64,000 nucleotides of DNA, from NCBI RefSeq assembly GCF_035083965.1, contig NC_089726.1:22180559-22244558 (forward strand), written 5' to 3'. This DNA is from Branchiostoma lanceolatum (taxonomy: Eukaryota; Chordata; Leptocardii; Amphioxiformes; Branchiostomatidae). Within the stretch, counting starts at the first letter, position 1. Every line of letters starts with the position of its first letter. Under the pieces are notes generated by a model. It saw only the letters and a program-made list of their open reading frames with translations. It searched no databases and was not told the DNA's origin. Shown here one piece after another: positions 1 to 12,660 of this stretch. Both the position numbers and the translations under genes were made by a program.

Positions 1-261
1 GAGATTATGCATGAGGGAAGAGGTAAGGGTCAGACAAAATGATATAACAAAGATACAGTTTACATCATTTAAGGTCCTTATGAATCCATACACATATTAT
101 TACACAGAAATGTATCTGTATCGATCTATATAGCCGGTATAACCGCCATTAGGCGTAATACACCAGCTTCGCAGGCACACGGCGCGACATCAGCTGGTTA
201 TATTACACCGAACGGTCTATTACACCTAGTCTTCAAATGGTACATGTACAAAAAAATCATC

Positions 262-366
262 AAGTTGTTTGTATTTTGTTTGTATTGCATACCCGGTAAA
301 CTGACTCAACTCGTAACACATCAGGCTTTTACTGAAGAGTACAAGTTGTATATCCAGACATATTTT
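262..366 (-). repeat. Fragment of the (CAAA)-tailed tRNA-SINE, 3' part
   Basis: TTTG units are followed by GCATACCCGGTAAAC and GAAGAGTACAAG, the same blocks found next to the tail in the full copies at 8365, 22872 and 54606. Only the tail-proximal 100 bp is present. Orientation is minus because the tRNA head would lie to the right. Confidence 0.7.
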
Positions 367-1013
367 AAGAATGTACATAACTGAGTCCTTTTAAAACCGG
401 CACCCATTTTTTTCTCACCTGAACGTTTCGACTATTCGGCTAGCAAGAACTAGCCGAGTTCATTACGCCCTAATAATGACAGCTGACTAGTTGCCGAAAC
501 GATGGCAGCTGAAAAACGTCCGGTTGCGTTCAAAATAACTTTACCCTCAATGGTTTCGAATGATCAAATGGTCAAAATACGGTCTGTGTGTATAATTCAC
601 GACAAAGCCTTTTGTGTGAGGCAGGTGGTGCCATTGTTTATTCCTGCAGGACGTTACAAGGCTAGGGAACACAAAGACGACGAATTCTTCACGCCTTGGT
701 TCTTGAGTCACGCTATACCAGTATATATTCTATACTACTGGTCGTCTTTATATAGTCTTTACATAGCCTCTATCAGACTACTGCGCTGGCTAATATCAAT
801 GTGAAGAATAACTTGCCAGGGAGTTTACAAGTAGAATAAAGGCTAGTCTATACTAGTATACAGGACTCCTTTGGAAGTGCGGGAAAAACAGCAGAAGCGA
901 CCTTTAATAATGGGTCATATATCTATAATTCTTTTGCCGACTTACTGTTCTGGAAAATGGTACACCCCGTTTGGCTAGTACTATTTGTCAGCAACAAAAT
1001 AAATACTGTGGGG

Positions 1014-1180
1014 TGGGGTCGTGTGGCGTAACTATGGGGTCGTGTGGCGTAACGGCAGGGTGTTCGACTCAGAACCAAGAGGTCACAAGTTCGAATCCCC
1101 CTGACGCCATCGATGTTGTGCCCTTGGGAAAGGAACTTAACACGACTTTCCTCACTTCGCCCAGGTGTATGGGTATGTTG
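1014..1180 (+). repeat. 5' head of the tRNA-derived SINE (tRNA-like, not a tRNA gene)
   Basis: The head carries an A-box-like TGGCGTAACGGC and a B-box-like GTTCGAATCC. It is followed by SINE body (CCTTGGGAAAGG, then CTCACTTC) as in the full copies. A cloverleaf fits poorly: the T-stem and anticodon stem are mismatched. An 18-base head segment is duplicated just upstream at 1014-1043. It is a truncated SINE rather than a working tRNA. Confidence 0.7.
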
Positions 1181-2297
1181 TTATGGGTGCGTATAGTATG
1201 TAAAATGGATATGTTGTTATGAGTGTGTATAAAAATCAAAATGGGTATGTTATCTGTACGTGGCACTGTTAATATAAGTTATAAAAACTTGAGTGCAGTG
1301 CCACGCCGTCTTTGTCTGTAAAAAAAAAAGTACTACATCAGACGTGACCCTGTAACACAGTCGACGAGATTCGGCAGTATTTGTTGATCGCCATAAGCCG
1401 GTCGCCGTTTCAAAATCGCACGAGACTCGACGTATTTATTTAGTTTCACCTAAAAATCACAATCACATTTGACAACCACAATCACATTTGACGTGGCTCT
1501 AAAAGTCAGACGATGATCGAGGAAAAAAACGCGGTCATAGTACTATTCTGAAAATCAACTACATGTATATAGCTCGCAGACTCGTCCGATTTCTCTACAG
1601 CCTGGAAACCATACCATCGGGGGCTCCCCAATATCTCTACGGCACTGGGAGGGATCCCCGCCCGCCCAGACAGTTTAGCCCGCTCGGGGTGTGGGTTTAC
1701 GGCCTTTTCTCTTTATGGCAGTTAAAGTAGAAATGCTGCGAAATTCTATGTGGCAGCTAAGTAGACAGGCTGACAGAAACGGCTCAATAAAGCAGACTGG
1801 GCCCGGTAAAACACCCCTACGCCGACCCCTAGAGACTGGGACCAGGCTGTTTAACAGGGGCATCGCTGTTGACAGTGGTTTTTTTTTTTTCTAAGAAAAC
1901 GCGTAGGTTCATATTTGTGTAAGCACGTGTTTCGACAGAGTCGGGCTGCCGAGAAAATACTGGTGCACTCAAGTTATTTTAAAACCAGCCTAGGTAAAAC
2001 AAGTAACATTTTTTTGAGTACGAACCAAGATGATGTATTCTCTTACGCCAGAATTGTATATAAATGCATAATGATAATTCGTGTATAGATGCACATGATG
2101 TAGGTTCTAACGCAATTTCAACCTTGTAACTTATTGATTGTGAAATGCATTGTATCTCCTACCAAGGTTAGCCCCTAGGGCCATGACAATAGCAACATGT
2201 TGGGCATCCTTGACTGTTTCATGTATGTACGTTTCAGCAAAACAAATAGTCGGACGAATGAATGAATAGTGCGCGGTGTACAGTGTAGCACTCGACA

Positions 2298-2848
2298 TCT
2301 CCAATCTCCGATAACCTCCAAGCAGATGTTGGAAGGTAGCCTGATCTGCTGAGTACCAGCCTCCGTAGTGACCGCTGGCTCCAAAAAAATTGCTTGCAAA
2401 CTCCGTGGTTAGCGATTTTTTGAGCCAGCGGTCACTACGAAGGCTGGTACTCAGGCTAGTTGGAAGGCAAATCGTTAGAATTTTGTGGCTCCCACAGCCG
2501 GCCTTATAATTCCCAAGAAGAAAAAGAAAACAGTAGCAGCTAGCCAGGAAAAGATTACAACTTTGCCTCCCAACGTCTGCTTGGAGCTCATCAGTGCCCG
2601 ACACTCGTGAATGCCCCCTTACTTTACTTTCTTACTTTGGTCGAGCTCCCGCTCTCCAATCTCCAATAATCTGCAAGCAGATGTTGGAAGGCAAAATCGT
2701 TAGAATTTTGTGGCTCCCACAGCCGGCCTTACAATTCCTAAGAACTTTTAAAAAAAAGAAAATAAAACAGTAAAAGCGAGCCAAGAAAAGATTACAATTT
2801 TGCCTCCCAACTTCTGCTTGGAGCTCATCGGTGTCCGACGCTCATGAA
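2298..2848. repeat. Two tandem copies of a repeat with inverted ends
   Basis: Blocks starting TCTCCAATCTCC, then AAGCAGATGTTGGAAGGC, then GTGGCTCCCACAGCCGGCC, and ending CTGCTTGGAGCTCATC occur at about 2298-2620 and 2652-2848. Each block ends in an inverted copy of its own start (CAAGCAGA against TCTGCTTG). The first copy is interrupted by the MITE at 2337-2458; the second is the uninterrupted form. Confidence 0.75.
2337..2458. mobile_element. Foldback MITE, TAGCCTG family, copy 1
   Basis: It begins TAGCCTGA and ends TCAGGCTA, with arms of about 45 bases that pair almost fully. It is flanked by perfect 9-bp duplications GTTGGAAGG (2328-2336 and 2459-2467). The unoccupied site is visible at the equivalent place in the neighbouring tandem copy near 2680. 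A 9-bp target duplication is typical of Mutator-like elements; that assignment is inference. Confidence 0.85.
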
Positions 2849-4146
2849 TGTCCCCCATTATCCCCATTGTGACCGTCCAGTAATCGGTCCTCTTCGGTTA
2901 CAACTCCCTTTGGGGTATTACCGGCTACTTGATTGGTGTATTATTCCCTGTGGAGACCAACTGGTAATTTCCAAGCAGATCTCCACGGTGCCAAAATCGT
3001 ACAAGCTAGCCAGAGAAGCTCCAGTCAGTTGTCAGTTGCAATAAACTTGAACTCCTTCTGCCAGTTGGAGACGGTCTTTGTAACCGTTGGGTCTGCTTGG
3101 AGACTAGCCAACTGGCCCTTACCATAGTCTCTACCAGACTAACCACGCCGGCTATAGGGAGAATATTTGCCAGGCGGATTTGGCCACAATAGGGTTTCAG
3201 GGGGATATGTTAACCTTACCGTGGACTGACTCTACTGGCCAATCATTCCTTTTTTTGCCGAATTCTACGATCCGTACCCCCGTAGGGAGGCCTGTTGGAG
3301 GCTAACCTTACCAGGGCAGCTACCTCCTATGATTAACACTATATGTCCAGTTTCTCACTTTTTCATCTCCCCCTTAAGTGTTTATAGACTAAAGATTTCA
3401 ACTTTACAAATTCTAAAGTACGCAACATTATTAATGCATAGAAATCGCAACGCCGGGAGGCCAAGGCTTCGATAAATAAAGAAACTTCTAGTAGACTGTA
3501 CACTTTAGTTCCTTCTCCTCTGTTATATCAAGGTGGTAATCTCCCTGGTTATAAACTTGAAGTATTCATCTACATTGTACTTGCATGTAGGTTAATCATT
3601 TTGCATGTAGAGTTGTAGAAAACCTTACGAAAGTCGCTGTACTTTTGTTGTGTCAATAAAGATTTCTATACCTATATACTCCATTAGTACCTATTTAGCT
3701 GTTTTCCTACAGTCAGCCCCGGATACGAATTTGAAAATACATGTACATGTAGTATTAAAAAAGGCGAAAGTCCTTGCTCTTTGAATTCAGCTTTCTTGAT
3801 CACACAACCATTTGAGTAGCTTGGAATCCAAACCTACTATAGCTCCCGAGCCTCCTCTCCGGAGTAGCTTGGAGTCCAGCCTTCTTAGGATTTAGTCCGT
3901 GCCAAGTCCCGTAGCGGATTACCATTTGAGGTGTTAGCGTCAATGTTTAGTAATGGTAGATGACACGCGTACGGTATCTTTCGATCCAATGGTAACAAGG
4001 AGAAAGTCAGAAAATCATCGTATCGAGCAGTCAGTCGGTCACACATATCATACATGCGATCAGCAGCCATGTCAGTTTTCAGGTCTCTACATGAATCACA
4101 CGAACGAAGGCAGAGTCGGTCAGTTGCAGGCCTTCTCATGTGGAGC

Positions 4147-4313
4147 CGGCGCTTTTGGGGAGCGCTGATTCGTGATTTTCAACATATCGGGGCAAGATTA
4201 TTTTGCTGAAGAAATAATTTTCAAGGGCGGCTAAGTCGATCACTCTAAAAAAAATAACTTGGCCCCGACGTGTTGAAAATTGCGAATCAGCGTTCCCCGG
4301 GAGATATACGCCA
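4147..4313. repeat. Inverted-repeat element
   Basis: GCGCTGATTCGTGATTTTCAAC on the left is mirrored by GTTGAAAATTGCGAATCAGC on the right, with about 90 bp between. Related half-arms occur near 48090 and 56430. No clear target duplication was found. Confidence 0.55.
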
Positions 4314-4357
4314 GCACCGCCTAGAAGGCACCGAAAGGAAGCTAGTCAGTGCTGTGA

Positions 4358-4491
4358 TACTCTAGAAAGGCCAAGCAGAGGAGTGGTGCCGGCTGGTTTT
4401 TTTCGGGCTTTCTACATTGTCATTTTTGTGTGTCAAAACGTCTAAAAACACGTCAAAAACCAGCTGGAACCACTCCTCTGCTTGGAGAGTA
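4358..4491. mobile_element. MITE, TACTCT...AGAGTA family, copy 1
   Basis: The arms share CCAAGCAGAGGAGTGGT and GCTGGTTTTT in inverted order. The element starts TACTCT and ends AGAGTA. The flanks GTGCTGTGA and TTGCTGTGA match at 8 of 9 positions. A better preserved relative is at 13881-14062. Confidence 0.75.
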
Positions 4492-5700
4492 TTGCTGTGA
4501 TATAACGATGATATATATACAATACGTTATCACCAATCATGGTGGTTACTATTGACTTCAAAGTCAGTCCAACCTATGGAAGGTCGAAGGTTCAGTGAAA
4601 ATTAGTTTTGGATGAAAAGTTTGAAACTTCCAAATGATATGTGCGATACAGGACTGTAGATGATCAATGGCAGGTAGCGCCTCTTGTATCGCACATATAA
4701 GATGTCAGCTGGTCCACTTCAATCACATCTGTGTTTTTTTCAAGGAGTATGTTTGTTCCGGAAAATTATTTGATCTTTTAAGTTTGATCGATTTTTTTTC
4801 TACAAATGATTTCACCAAAAGAAGATTCTAAAGTAGACCGGCAAATCGCTCGACGCAAGTTCAATAACGTTCAAATGACTCTACGATGTTAATTGGATTG
4901 TAAGGCTGATTTTATTGATTGATTGTAGTATTGTATTTAAACTAGTGCTGTGTAATTCACATTGCCTTTGTATCTGTCTGTCCATACATGTCGACTCTCC
5001 AATATCAGCTACGCTGCCTCGAGAGTCGGTGTGATGTATTGTAACATCTGACAATACGGTTATATTAAAAAGGGGAACAACGAAATTTCAGAATACTCAA
5101 CATGGATATTTGCAAAAGAAGATGCAAGTATGTAACTCTACGGGTGGCTTACTTCTTCGACAAACTATTCAATCCAATTTTGGCCAATTCTTTTTTCACA
5201 GCAACCATCGATTTTGGTGGACACATGCTGCGTTTTGACAACTGCGCTTCTTTTGCGGCGTCACATAAACTGATGTCAATTTTTGTACGCACATCAAAAT
5301 ACATAAAGCCTTTCTTATTCTACTAACATGTCCAAGTATAACCAGTTTTAATTCGATGAATAAACACTGGAAAAACGAAACCCTGCGACCGATACACCCA
5401 GTCCCGGCAAATGACTGACAGCCAGCTTTATCTTTGATCACTATCGCTCCAATTCCGTCAAAAAAATGGAAAGAAAAAAACGTTTTCAAAGAGATCTTTC
5501 AAAGAACACCAAAAAAGTCAGCCGGGTGTGGCGTGTGGGTTCGAAATCGCGGCAATTATCGCGTTTGTTCCACTGAATTTGCACAGGGAGTGAGTCACAG
5601 CTCGTGTTTTGATAGGCCATGACTAAACAAGCGGCCTTTCTGTTTCCCTCCCTCTAGTACGCCTACGGGCAGCTTCAGTTCCTTTTTGGATGGATCCAAC

Positions 5701-8700
5701 ATGGCGGCGGCGCGCGAAGCAGTGAGTCTCCAGACCAAACTAACAGACGATTTCCTGGTCTGTGCCATCTGTATGGACACGTTTGTCCGTCCGAAAGTCT
5801 TACCGTGCCAGCACAGGTTCTGTGCGGCGTGTCTGACGAGTTACGCCGCCGGGAGGAGCCAGTTTCCCTGCCCGTTGTGCCAGCAGTGGGTAGACCTGCC
5901 ATGGGGAGGGGTGGACGCTCTGCCCGTAGACTTCCTCGTCAACAGTCTCGTCGAAGCAGTTCGGTAAGCCCGTAGCCAAACGGCTACGCTTGTTGGTTGA
6001 AATATACACATAAGTCCATAGATTTTCAGCGTAGTTTAAGCGTTAAAACGGTAGATTTCGCCCCAAAATGAGGCAAATTGTCCACATTTCTCAAACCAAA
6101 TAGGCGCAGTTCCGGTTCTACAGTCTATTTAAACCCCCTAGTTAAATACCGGCTCCTTTGTAGATGTAACATGTTTCCTATGTCTAAAAATCTTCATTCT
6201 GGTCAACCTTGTATTATCCTTATGTAGAAATCGTCAGAAAAAGTGTAGAAATGTGTGAAAACGTGCCGGTTTTTGTACGGTTTCTTTCGGCCCTTGAAAA
6301 ATCAATCTTGTTTCAATGACACTTCCGCATACCCTGGGGCTGAGGGATTTGCATATGTTTATATTTCACCGGGCCGTACCATTTCCATAAATAGGGGAGG
6401 CGGGGAAATCCATTTGCTCATAGCCATTATTTCGTAGGTAGGGCAGAAAAAAGAAAATCAGAAAAATACTTTCATTTTGTTCAAGGAATTGTTGATAGAT
6501 TCTTTTTTTTCTGGAAAGAATTACTGTTGCAATTTTCTATATTTTTCACTAAGGATTGTTCCATTTTCAATATTGACAGGGCTGGGCAGGTTATTTTTTC
6601 TCCAAATTAGGGGAGGGGGTGTAAAAAAAATAATGAAGTTTATGGAACCTAAAAGGGGCCGTAGGGTGGCAACTGCTTTACCTTTAACCTACCCAGTTAA
6701 ACCTGTTAATAAGGAAAATAATCTAAGAGAATACCAAAAAGTGGCCACAATGGTCAGGTGGTCCTTTTGCAGAGGTATTCACTAAATTCAGTAAACTAAT
6801 AAAGATTTGACTGTTTTAATAGTGAGCGACATATGTTTGAACAGAAATACAGATACCACAATTGTATTTTTGTTTGAGCAAATATAACCTAGAAAAAAGT
6901 TTTAGATTCCAAGCATGTCCCTGTGGCCCAAGCTGGATCAAATTCTGTGGATCGGTGAGTCAGACTTCGATCCTAGGGTCGGCCCCAGCTGGGACTTGTA
7001 AGGGATTGCATTCGTCATTTCGGGTGGTGACATAAAGCCGACGGCCCTCAAACCTCTGCGCGTAAAATAACTCAACACACTAATTGAGAATAATATGGGT
7101 GACCCACATGTGCTTGGCTAAAATCGCAAGCCGTAGCAAAGCTGCATTGCACTACTAGATAACAAAAAAGCATCATGCTTCGTCCTCAGTCTATGGTGCA
7201 ACTTTTTTCCTAGGCCTAAGGGTTGCAGCGTCCATGGGGAAGCCATGTTGTATCGGGGAAGCCATGATACATCAGGGAAGCCATGTTGCTGTACTGCCAG
7301 GCAGCTGTATATATTCCACCTGTCTAGTTAAATCATTCATGCATGATGTAAATGGAAAAACTGTAACAAGTGTTTTTTATGATACCTCCCCAGGGAATCT
7401 GAAGACGCAGAATCTCGTAAAGGATGCGACGTCCACGGGGAGCCCGTCTCGTTGTACTGTCGGGACTGCGAAGCGGCCGTTTGTCCCACATGTCTTGTAG
7501 AAGAACACAACGGGCACACCATGGCGAAACTGACGGAAGTGGCGGAACAGAAACGTGCCAAGATGAAGGCATCCCTCAGTAGCATACAGGAGGAGTGTCA
7601 GGAGTGGAAAACCTCAGGTAAAACTCCTTCTTACATTGTGTAGAAAACATAATCAGTTACATTACAGATATCTTGTACAAAGTAGGTATCATCTGGCCAT
7701 ACCAATTTGATTGGCTGGTTCTTGGATTTTTAAAAAATATGCTACTAAGGCCACATCCATTTAATTTCTTGGTTAACGGATTTTTATTTTTAATTTTCAT
7801 ATTTTTAGCAACAAAAAAATCATGAAAACAGAAGGCTGGGGTGAAAACTTGCACCTGACCCTGTTAACTCCCTGAAACTGTGTGCACCAAAGTACAGACT
7901 TTCCTCTGAGATTCTGTTTTCATGTTGTTTTTCCAATCTGGCATTTTTTTATATTTTTTTTCATTCCGTTAACCAAGAAAATAGATTGTTATGGCCTTAA
8001 CTGGAACAAAAATAATGAAAAAAAACTGGAGGATCAAGTACCAAGACCTTGGTACACTCAGTTTTATGCCATAAACACAGTCATATTCAAGTTTTCCTCA
8101 TGATCCCTCTACTTTTATGATGTCTGCTTGCTACATTTTCACCTCAAAATGTCCAAGAATCCACTAGAATAAATCAATGTGACCTCTATAGTAGATGTGT
8201 GTTCCCCACGAAACTGTACACAACCATCTTTAATGCAACTGACTATATTTTGGTCCTAACAGTGACTTCAAATGTAAGTGAAATATGGCAGGTACTAGTA
8301 TATGATTGGATGTACAGAAATGCACGCCTGGAAATACACAGCAGTTGAACAATAATAAATTGAGTTTTGTTTGTTTGTTTGTTTGTTTGTTTGTTTGTTT
8401 GTTTTGCATACCCAGTAAACCGCCTTATGGCATAACACACCAGGTTTGTACTAAAGAGTACAAGCTGCATATCAGGACAGATTTATTTGATCCACTTACA
8501 CCAGGAAGGACCCCTACTCTTTTCGATAAGTGTGGTGGGTTGTTTTACCCGTTCGAGGTGTGGCTCTTCTCAAACGCAAGACCCCCATTTAATGTCCTAT
8601 CTGAGGGACATCCCTAACCCAAGCTAGGTACTCATTTTGACCTGAGTGAAGTGAGGAAATTCATGTTAAGTTAATTTAAGTACCTTTCCAAGGGCATAAC

Positions 8701-9832
8701 ATCAACGGGACAAATCAGGGGATCCTGAACCTCTGGGTCCTGGGCCAAACACCTTGCCACTACGCCACCGCGACACCACAATGTCACAATATGTATAATG
8801 GGTTCTATAAAGACTGCAATTGCTTTTGGATTGGAAACACTTGTAGGGCTATTATCTCATTGTCATAGATGCTGCATATTCATGTATTTCACCACTTGTT
8901 GAATTTGAGTGATTACTAAACATGAGAACAACTTGTTGCACCCAGGGGAAAAGTACTGGAATGAGATTCAGGCAGGCCTGACCGCAGAGAAAGACCACGC
9001 AGCAAGAGACATCAACGCAGCTGCTAGGAGGATAATCGAACAGGTACGGCAATGACAATTTGGCTGTGTTTCCTCTTGTATATCTAAGGCCATACCAATT
9101 CAATTTGTTGCTTCTCAGATTTTTTCAAAAAAAATTTGGAGAGACAGGGAAAAAAAAAATGAAAAAATGTTTTTTACAAATAGTCTGGGGTGAAGGGGTT
9201 TACATAACATCATAAGACTAAGAGGATTATACAAGTTTTCAGTTTTGTATGGCTCATTTTATGCAAATGCACCTCTTCTTTGACCTAAAACAATAATTTC
9301 AGTAACAAAATTACCTTTTGCCATGTAATATATGGATTGATATTGAGAACTAGTTTTAATAAATGAAAAATCATAACTTGTGATCAATGTGACCACACAT
9401 TTTAGGTATGTGCAGGCATTTATAATCTATTTTGGTGGCTATTGAGTTTTACAACTGGACGGATAGTAAAATTGGGAGTTAGAATTTCGTTCATAGGAAT
9501 AATAACCCAATTTTTTTTTTTTCAAAATGGGAAAAACAGGACAGGCTATTCCGAGAAGCAACAAATCAAATTGGTGTGGCCTAATGATCTATCTGTTGGT
9601 TCTTCACTCATTTTGAAACAGGTTTTGGAAAGGTTTCCATGTAGTGAATCGAATTTCACTTGATGGTTGTGTTACATGTGGCAGAGTCATTCTTTAAAAG
9701 GACCTTTTAGCCATAGCCGAAGCTTTAGGTTTGATGTCAATTAGGGTTATACCATAAAAGCGAGTATTTACCGATGGAGGCCATATATGAATTTGGTTAG
9801 TGGCTGATAATACAGCTATTGGACTGAGAGAG

Positions 9833-9881
<49 letters not shown>

Positions 9882-10645
9882 ATACTGCTTCTGGAGTCAC
9901 AACATAGGGGTTGCGAGATTGAAAAGCCCAAGCTAGCAATATAGGTTTTGAGCCATAACCAGCAGTATGCATATTACATACATTAGGTTTAGGTGTTCTT
10001 ATCTTTCAAAGGAGGTGTGTTTAAGAAACTGAGCTGATCATTCCTCTTTGCCTATATATGAACATCTAGGTCACCCATGACAAGGAGGCGAGACTACGCG
10101 AGCTGCACACCACGTTCACATCCCTCTCCGACGCCGTGGAGAAAAAGAAGCACCAGTTCCTCAACTCTTCCAAGCAGCGCGAAAAGACTCTCGACGGCAT
10201 CGCCGACGACATCTCCAAGGGCCACGTGGTCGACTTGGTCCGACAGGAGGACGAGGTTTATAGCAAAATCAACCAGCAGAAAAGGGAGGGCTTCCCCACG
10301 CTCCCGTGGAGCAACCCCAAACCCTCCATCCGCTTCCAGCCCTTCCCCCCCCACCCGAACACTACCATGGTGGGCTATCTCTTCTCCATGAATCCGTGGC
10401 TGCAGAACCAGCAGCCGTTTGACTACAGTCAGCACCAGCCGAGGTTCCCAGGAAACCCTCTGAATGTCTCGTCCGCGAACGTGCTGCCGGTTCCCGGCCC
10501 GTCGTTTGCCGACCCCTTCTCAGGTTCGCAGTCGTTGTTCTACTCAGGGCAGCCCCACCAGCCGTTCCACGCATTTCAGGAGCAATACGGCGCCAGCGGC
10601 TCTAGGTCGGCCTTCGTGCAATACCCAACAACACAGTCCCACTGA
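5701..10645 (+). CDS. TRIM-type RING/B-box2/coiled-coil protein, probable E3 ubiquitin ligase (386 aa)
   Basis: Four coding exons: 5701-5963, 7394-7617, 8946-9043 and 10070-10645. All introns are GT-AG and the frame is continuous. I chose the ATG at 5701 (context AACATGG); an upstream TTG at 5686 is in frame but is not a normal start. The RING has ligands C21, C24, C36, H38, C41, C44, C57 and C60. The B-box2 has C99, H102, C110, C113, C118, C121, H126 and H129. Residues 130-265 are charged and helical, as expected for a TRIM coiled coil. The last 120 residues are Pro, Gln, Ser and Phe rich, with no PRY-SPRY, NHL or filamin domain visible. RING plus B-box proteins usually act as E3 ligases that dimerise through the coiled coil; the substrate is unknown. 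The short tail without a substrate domain leaves the subfamily open. Confidence 0.88.
7748..7996. mobile_element. Harbinger-like MITE in TRIM intron 2
   Basis: The left end GGCCACATCCATTTAATTTC is mirrored by the right end GAAAATAGATTGTTATGGCC. The next inner block GGTTAACGGA is mirrored by TCCGTTAACC. The flanks are TAA and TTA. The GGCCA ends resemble the other GGCCAYACC elements in this window. Confidence 0.65.
8365..8779 (-). mobile_element. Full-length tRNA-derived SINE, copy A
   Basis: Read on the minus strand it has a tRNA-like head (A box TGGCGTAGTGGC near 8765), a body of about 330 bp and a (CAAA)n tail at 8365-8405. It lies in TRIM intron 2. It is clearly alignable by eye with copies at 22872-23284 and 54606-55006. 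Confidence 0.85.
9088..9581. mobile_element. Harbinger-like MITE, GGCCAYACCAATT family, copy 1
   Basis: The ends GGCCATACCAATTCAATTTG and CAAATCAAATTGGTGTGGCC are inverted repeats flanked by TAA. The interior matches the element at 40822-41315 over almost its whole length, including TTGCCATGTAATATATGGAT. Both are 494 bp. No transposase frame remains. It lies in TRIM intron 3. Confidence 0.85.
9828..9878. repeat. (GA)n microsatellite
   Basis: About 25 uninterrupted GA units in TRIM intron 3. Confidence 0.95.
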
Positions 10646-11478
10646 GTTACATTGTAACATAAAAAAACTAACATTGATCGCTTTTGATTTGGAAAGTCAC
10701 CCAAAGTTAACAGGAATCTCTAAATTTGTCAACTAAGAGGCTAGAGAGATTTTCCCTAAGGCCACACCAATTCAATTTGTTGGTTCTAGGATTATAAGGC
10801 ACCCAAAATGGCGTCCTTGAAATTTGAAAAACGACTTTCCAAACCAGAAGTAACCAATGTCAGACTTAGAATAATCTTGTCCACAGGAATAGAACTCTTT
10901 GAAGAAAACTGTCTTCTCCCTCTTTGATACAAGTTACTGTTTTATCCAAGTGTTTACCTCTAGCTAACAGATTATCACGAAGATGTTATTGTTTTGTCTG
11001 TGTTGATAGTTATTATGTAAGTAGATAGCAGAACTTTCTTCCAACACATAAAATACAATCATATAGGACTCTAAGAAAGGCTGCTCTGGTTAGCCAAACA
11101 TTTGGTGCACGTGTTTTGATGTATTGGGAGTTTAGCTATTTACTAAGTTGTTATTGTGTTCGTAAGTTTTTTGTGAGAAGTTTCAAAGAGTAGTACGAGT
11201 TTTAAATTAGAAGTTTATAGACCTGGTGATGATTGCAGCACCAAAATGATTAAGCAATCCAGGTGTACTGAATTTGCATACCAAAGTTATAGCAATATTG
11301 CAGGTGACAACAGGTGCACACACCTGCCGGCTCAGGTGTTTTGCCACCTGCTGAGCAATTGTCTTTGATGTTTGTTTCTTCTTGTTATACGTTTTATGGA
11401 TGAGACCAGAATAGTGCTTTTTTGTTCATTGTTATAAGAATCAAACACCTTTTTATAACCTCAAGTGCTTTTATTTGT

Positions 11479-11484
11479 AATAAA
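11479..11484 (+). terminator. Candidate TRIM poly-A signal
   Basis: AATAAA about 830 bp after the TRIM stop codon, followed by an A run. It is the first clear match downstream, though the 3' UTR length is unverified. Confidence 0.35.
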
Positions 11485-12660
11485 AAAATGTATAGTGGAT
11501 GTTAGGACAAAAGTTAGGACACTGTTAGGCAATTTGTATTTTGTTGGTTTGCAGATTTTTTTTCCAACACATTATTGATGGGAAAGACCATTGTGAGAAT
11601 GAATAGTACCATCAAATCTATCTTTTAAAAATGCCTGTAAGTGTCATTATTTGAGAGCGGCATGTTACAGAAAAAAGTCTAATGTTAGACTTGAATAACC
11701 ACTACGCAAACTAGAAGGAGCAATCAAATGGTACACTTTTTTTAGTATGTGACAACATAGACTGATCAGTTCTTATGGGTGTTAAGCCATGTGGCAATTA
11801 ATCTGCTGTATAACACAATTCAGATCAAGATGTGATGCTTGTTTATTCTACTCCAAGAACCATGTTATATAATTGGTGCGGCCCGCAACCCTATTCCTGC
11901 TGCCTAACTCCACAACCAATTATTATACAAATGTGGTCCCAAACAACTACCATACATGTAGCCGACCACTCAAGGGATTTGAAGACAAAGATCACTATAG
12001 ACAGGATTCTTAATGCTTGGTTCAATGAGGAAAATAATCTGAGGGGACCACCCAAAAGTAGTGGTCCTTTAGTTACTGTTACAGTAGTATGATGGTTTAA
12101 CTGTACTTGCACTGCTACATGCATTATAATGAACTGTTACAGTATTTAGCATGCAGATCTTTCCTGTTGTATTTGACGTTTGTCTTATATTATGGCAATA
12201 GTCTCAGGCTGAATTTTAGTTTTCTTTTTAAGTTTATAGCTGTTCAATTCTATACGTTTATTTATACCCAATTGTTCATATCATAGCCGTCAATAAGCTA
12301 TCTCACATCTTAATCATGAATATCAAGATAAAACAGTTTTAGAATTTTGTATGTTTTGATAAATATCATAAACTGTACAAACTGTGATATTAGAGACTTG
12401 TAGTTACAAAATTGTGTGTTAATGTATGTTACTGTGATGATATAGAGTCCAAAGTATTCCTGATGTTCCAGTATACCAAAATGAGAGACTATACAAAATG
12501 TTGTATTACAAATTGCAAATGTCTTTTATTGTTTCAACATAGAGATATCTTTACAATAGATATGATTACTTTAGTCAGATGCACACTCACGATATTCAAA
12601 ACTAATGATAAGACTAGAAAGGCAACATTTTCGAGAAAACCCAGGATATTTCCCTCCCAT

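Larger units (their letters stand above)
1..5700. other. Intergenic region upstream of the TRIM gene
   Basis: No supported gene. It holds SINE fragments near 262-366 and 1014-1180, a tandem duplication at 2298-2848 carrying a foldback MITE, an inverted-repeat element at 4147-4313 and a second MITE at 4358-4491. The open frame at 502-804 (100 codons) has no recognisable domain and no partner exons. The rest (1200-2290, 2850-4140, 4500-5690) shows nothing I can name. Confidence 0.6.

Noticed and set aside
502..804. 100-codon + strand open frame starting ATGGCAGCTG
   Set aside because: No recognisable domain, partner exon, or compositional support; left unannotated.
1020..1100. Possible tRNA gene
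   Set aside because: A and B boxes are present, but the anticodon and T stems do not pair and SINE body follows; it is a SINE head.
2131..2604. 157-codon minus-strand open frame
   Set aside because: It runs straight through a foldback MITE and one tandem repeat copy, so it cannot be a conserved protein.
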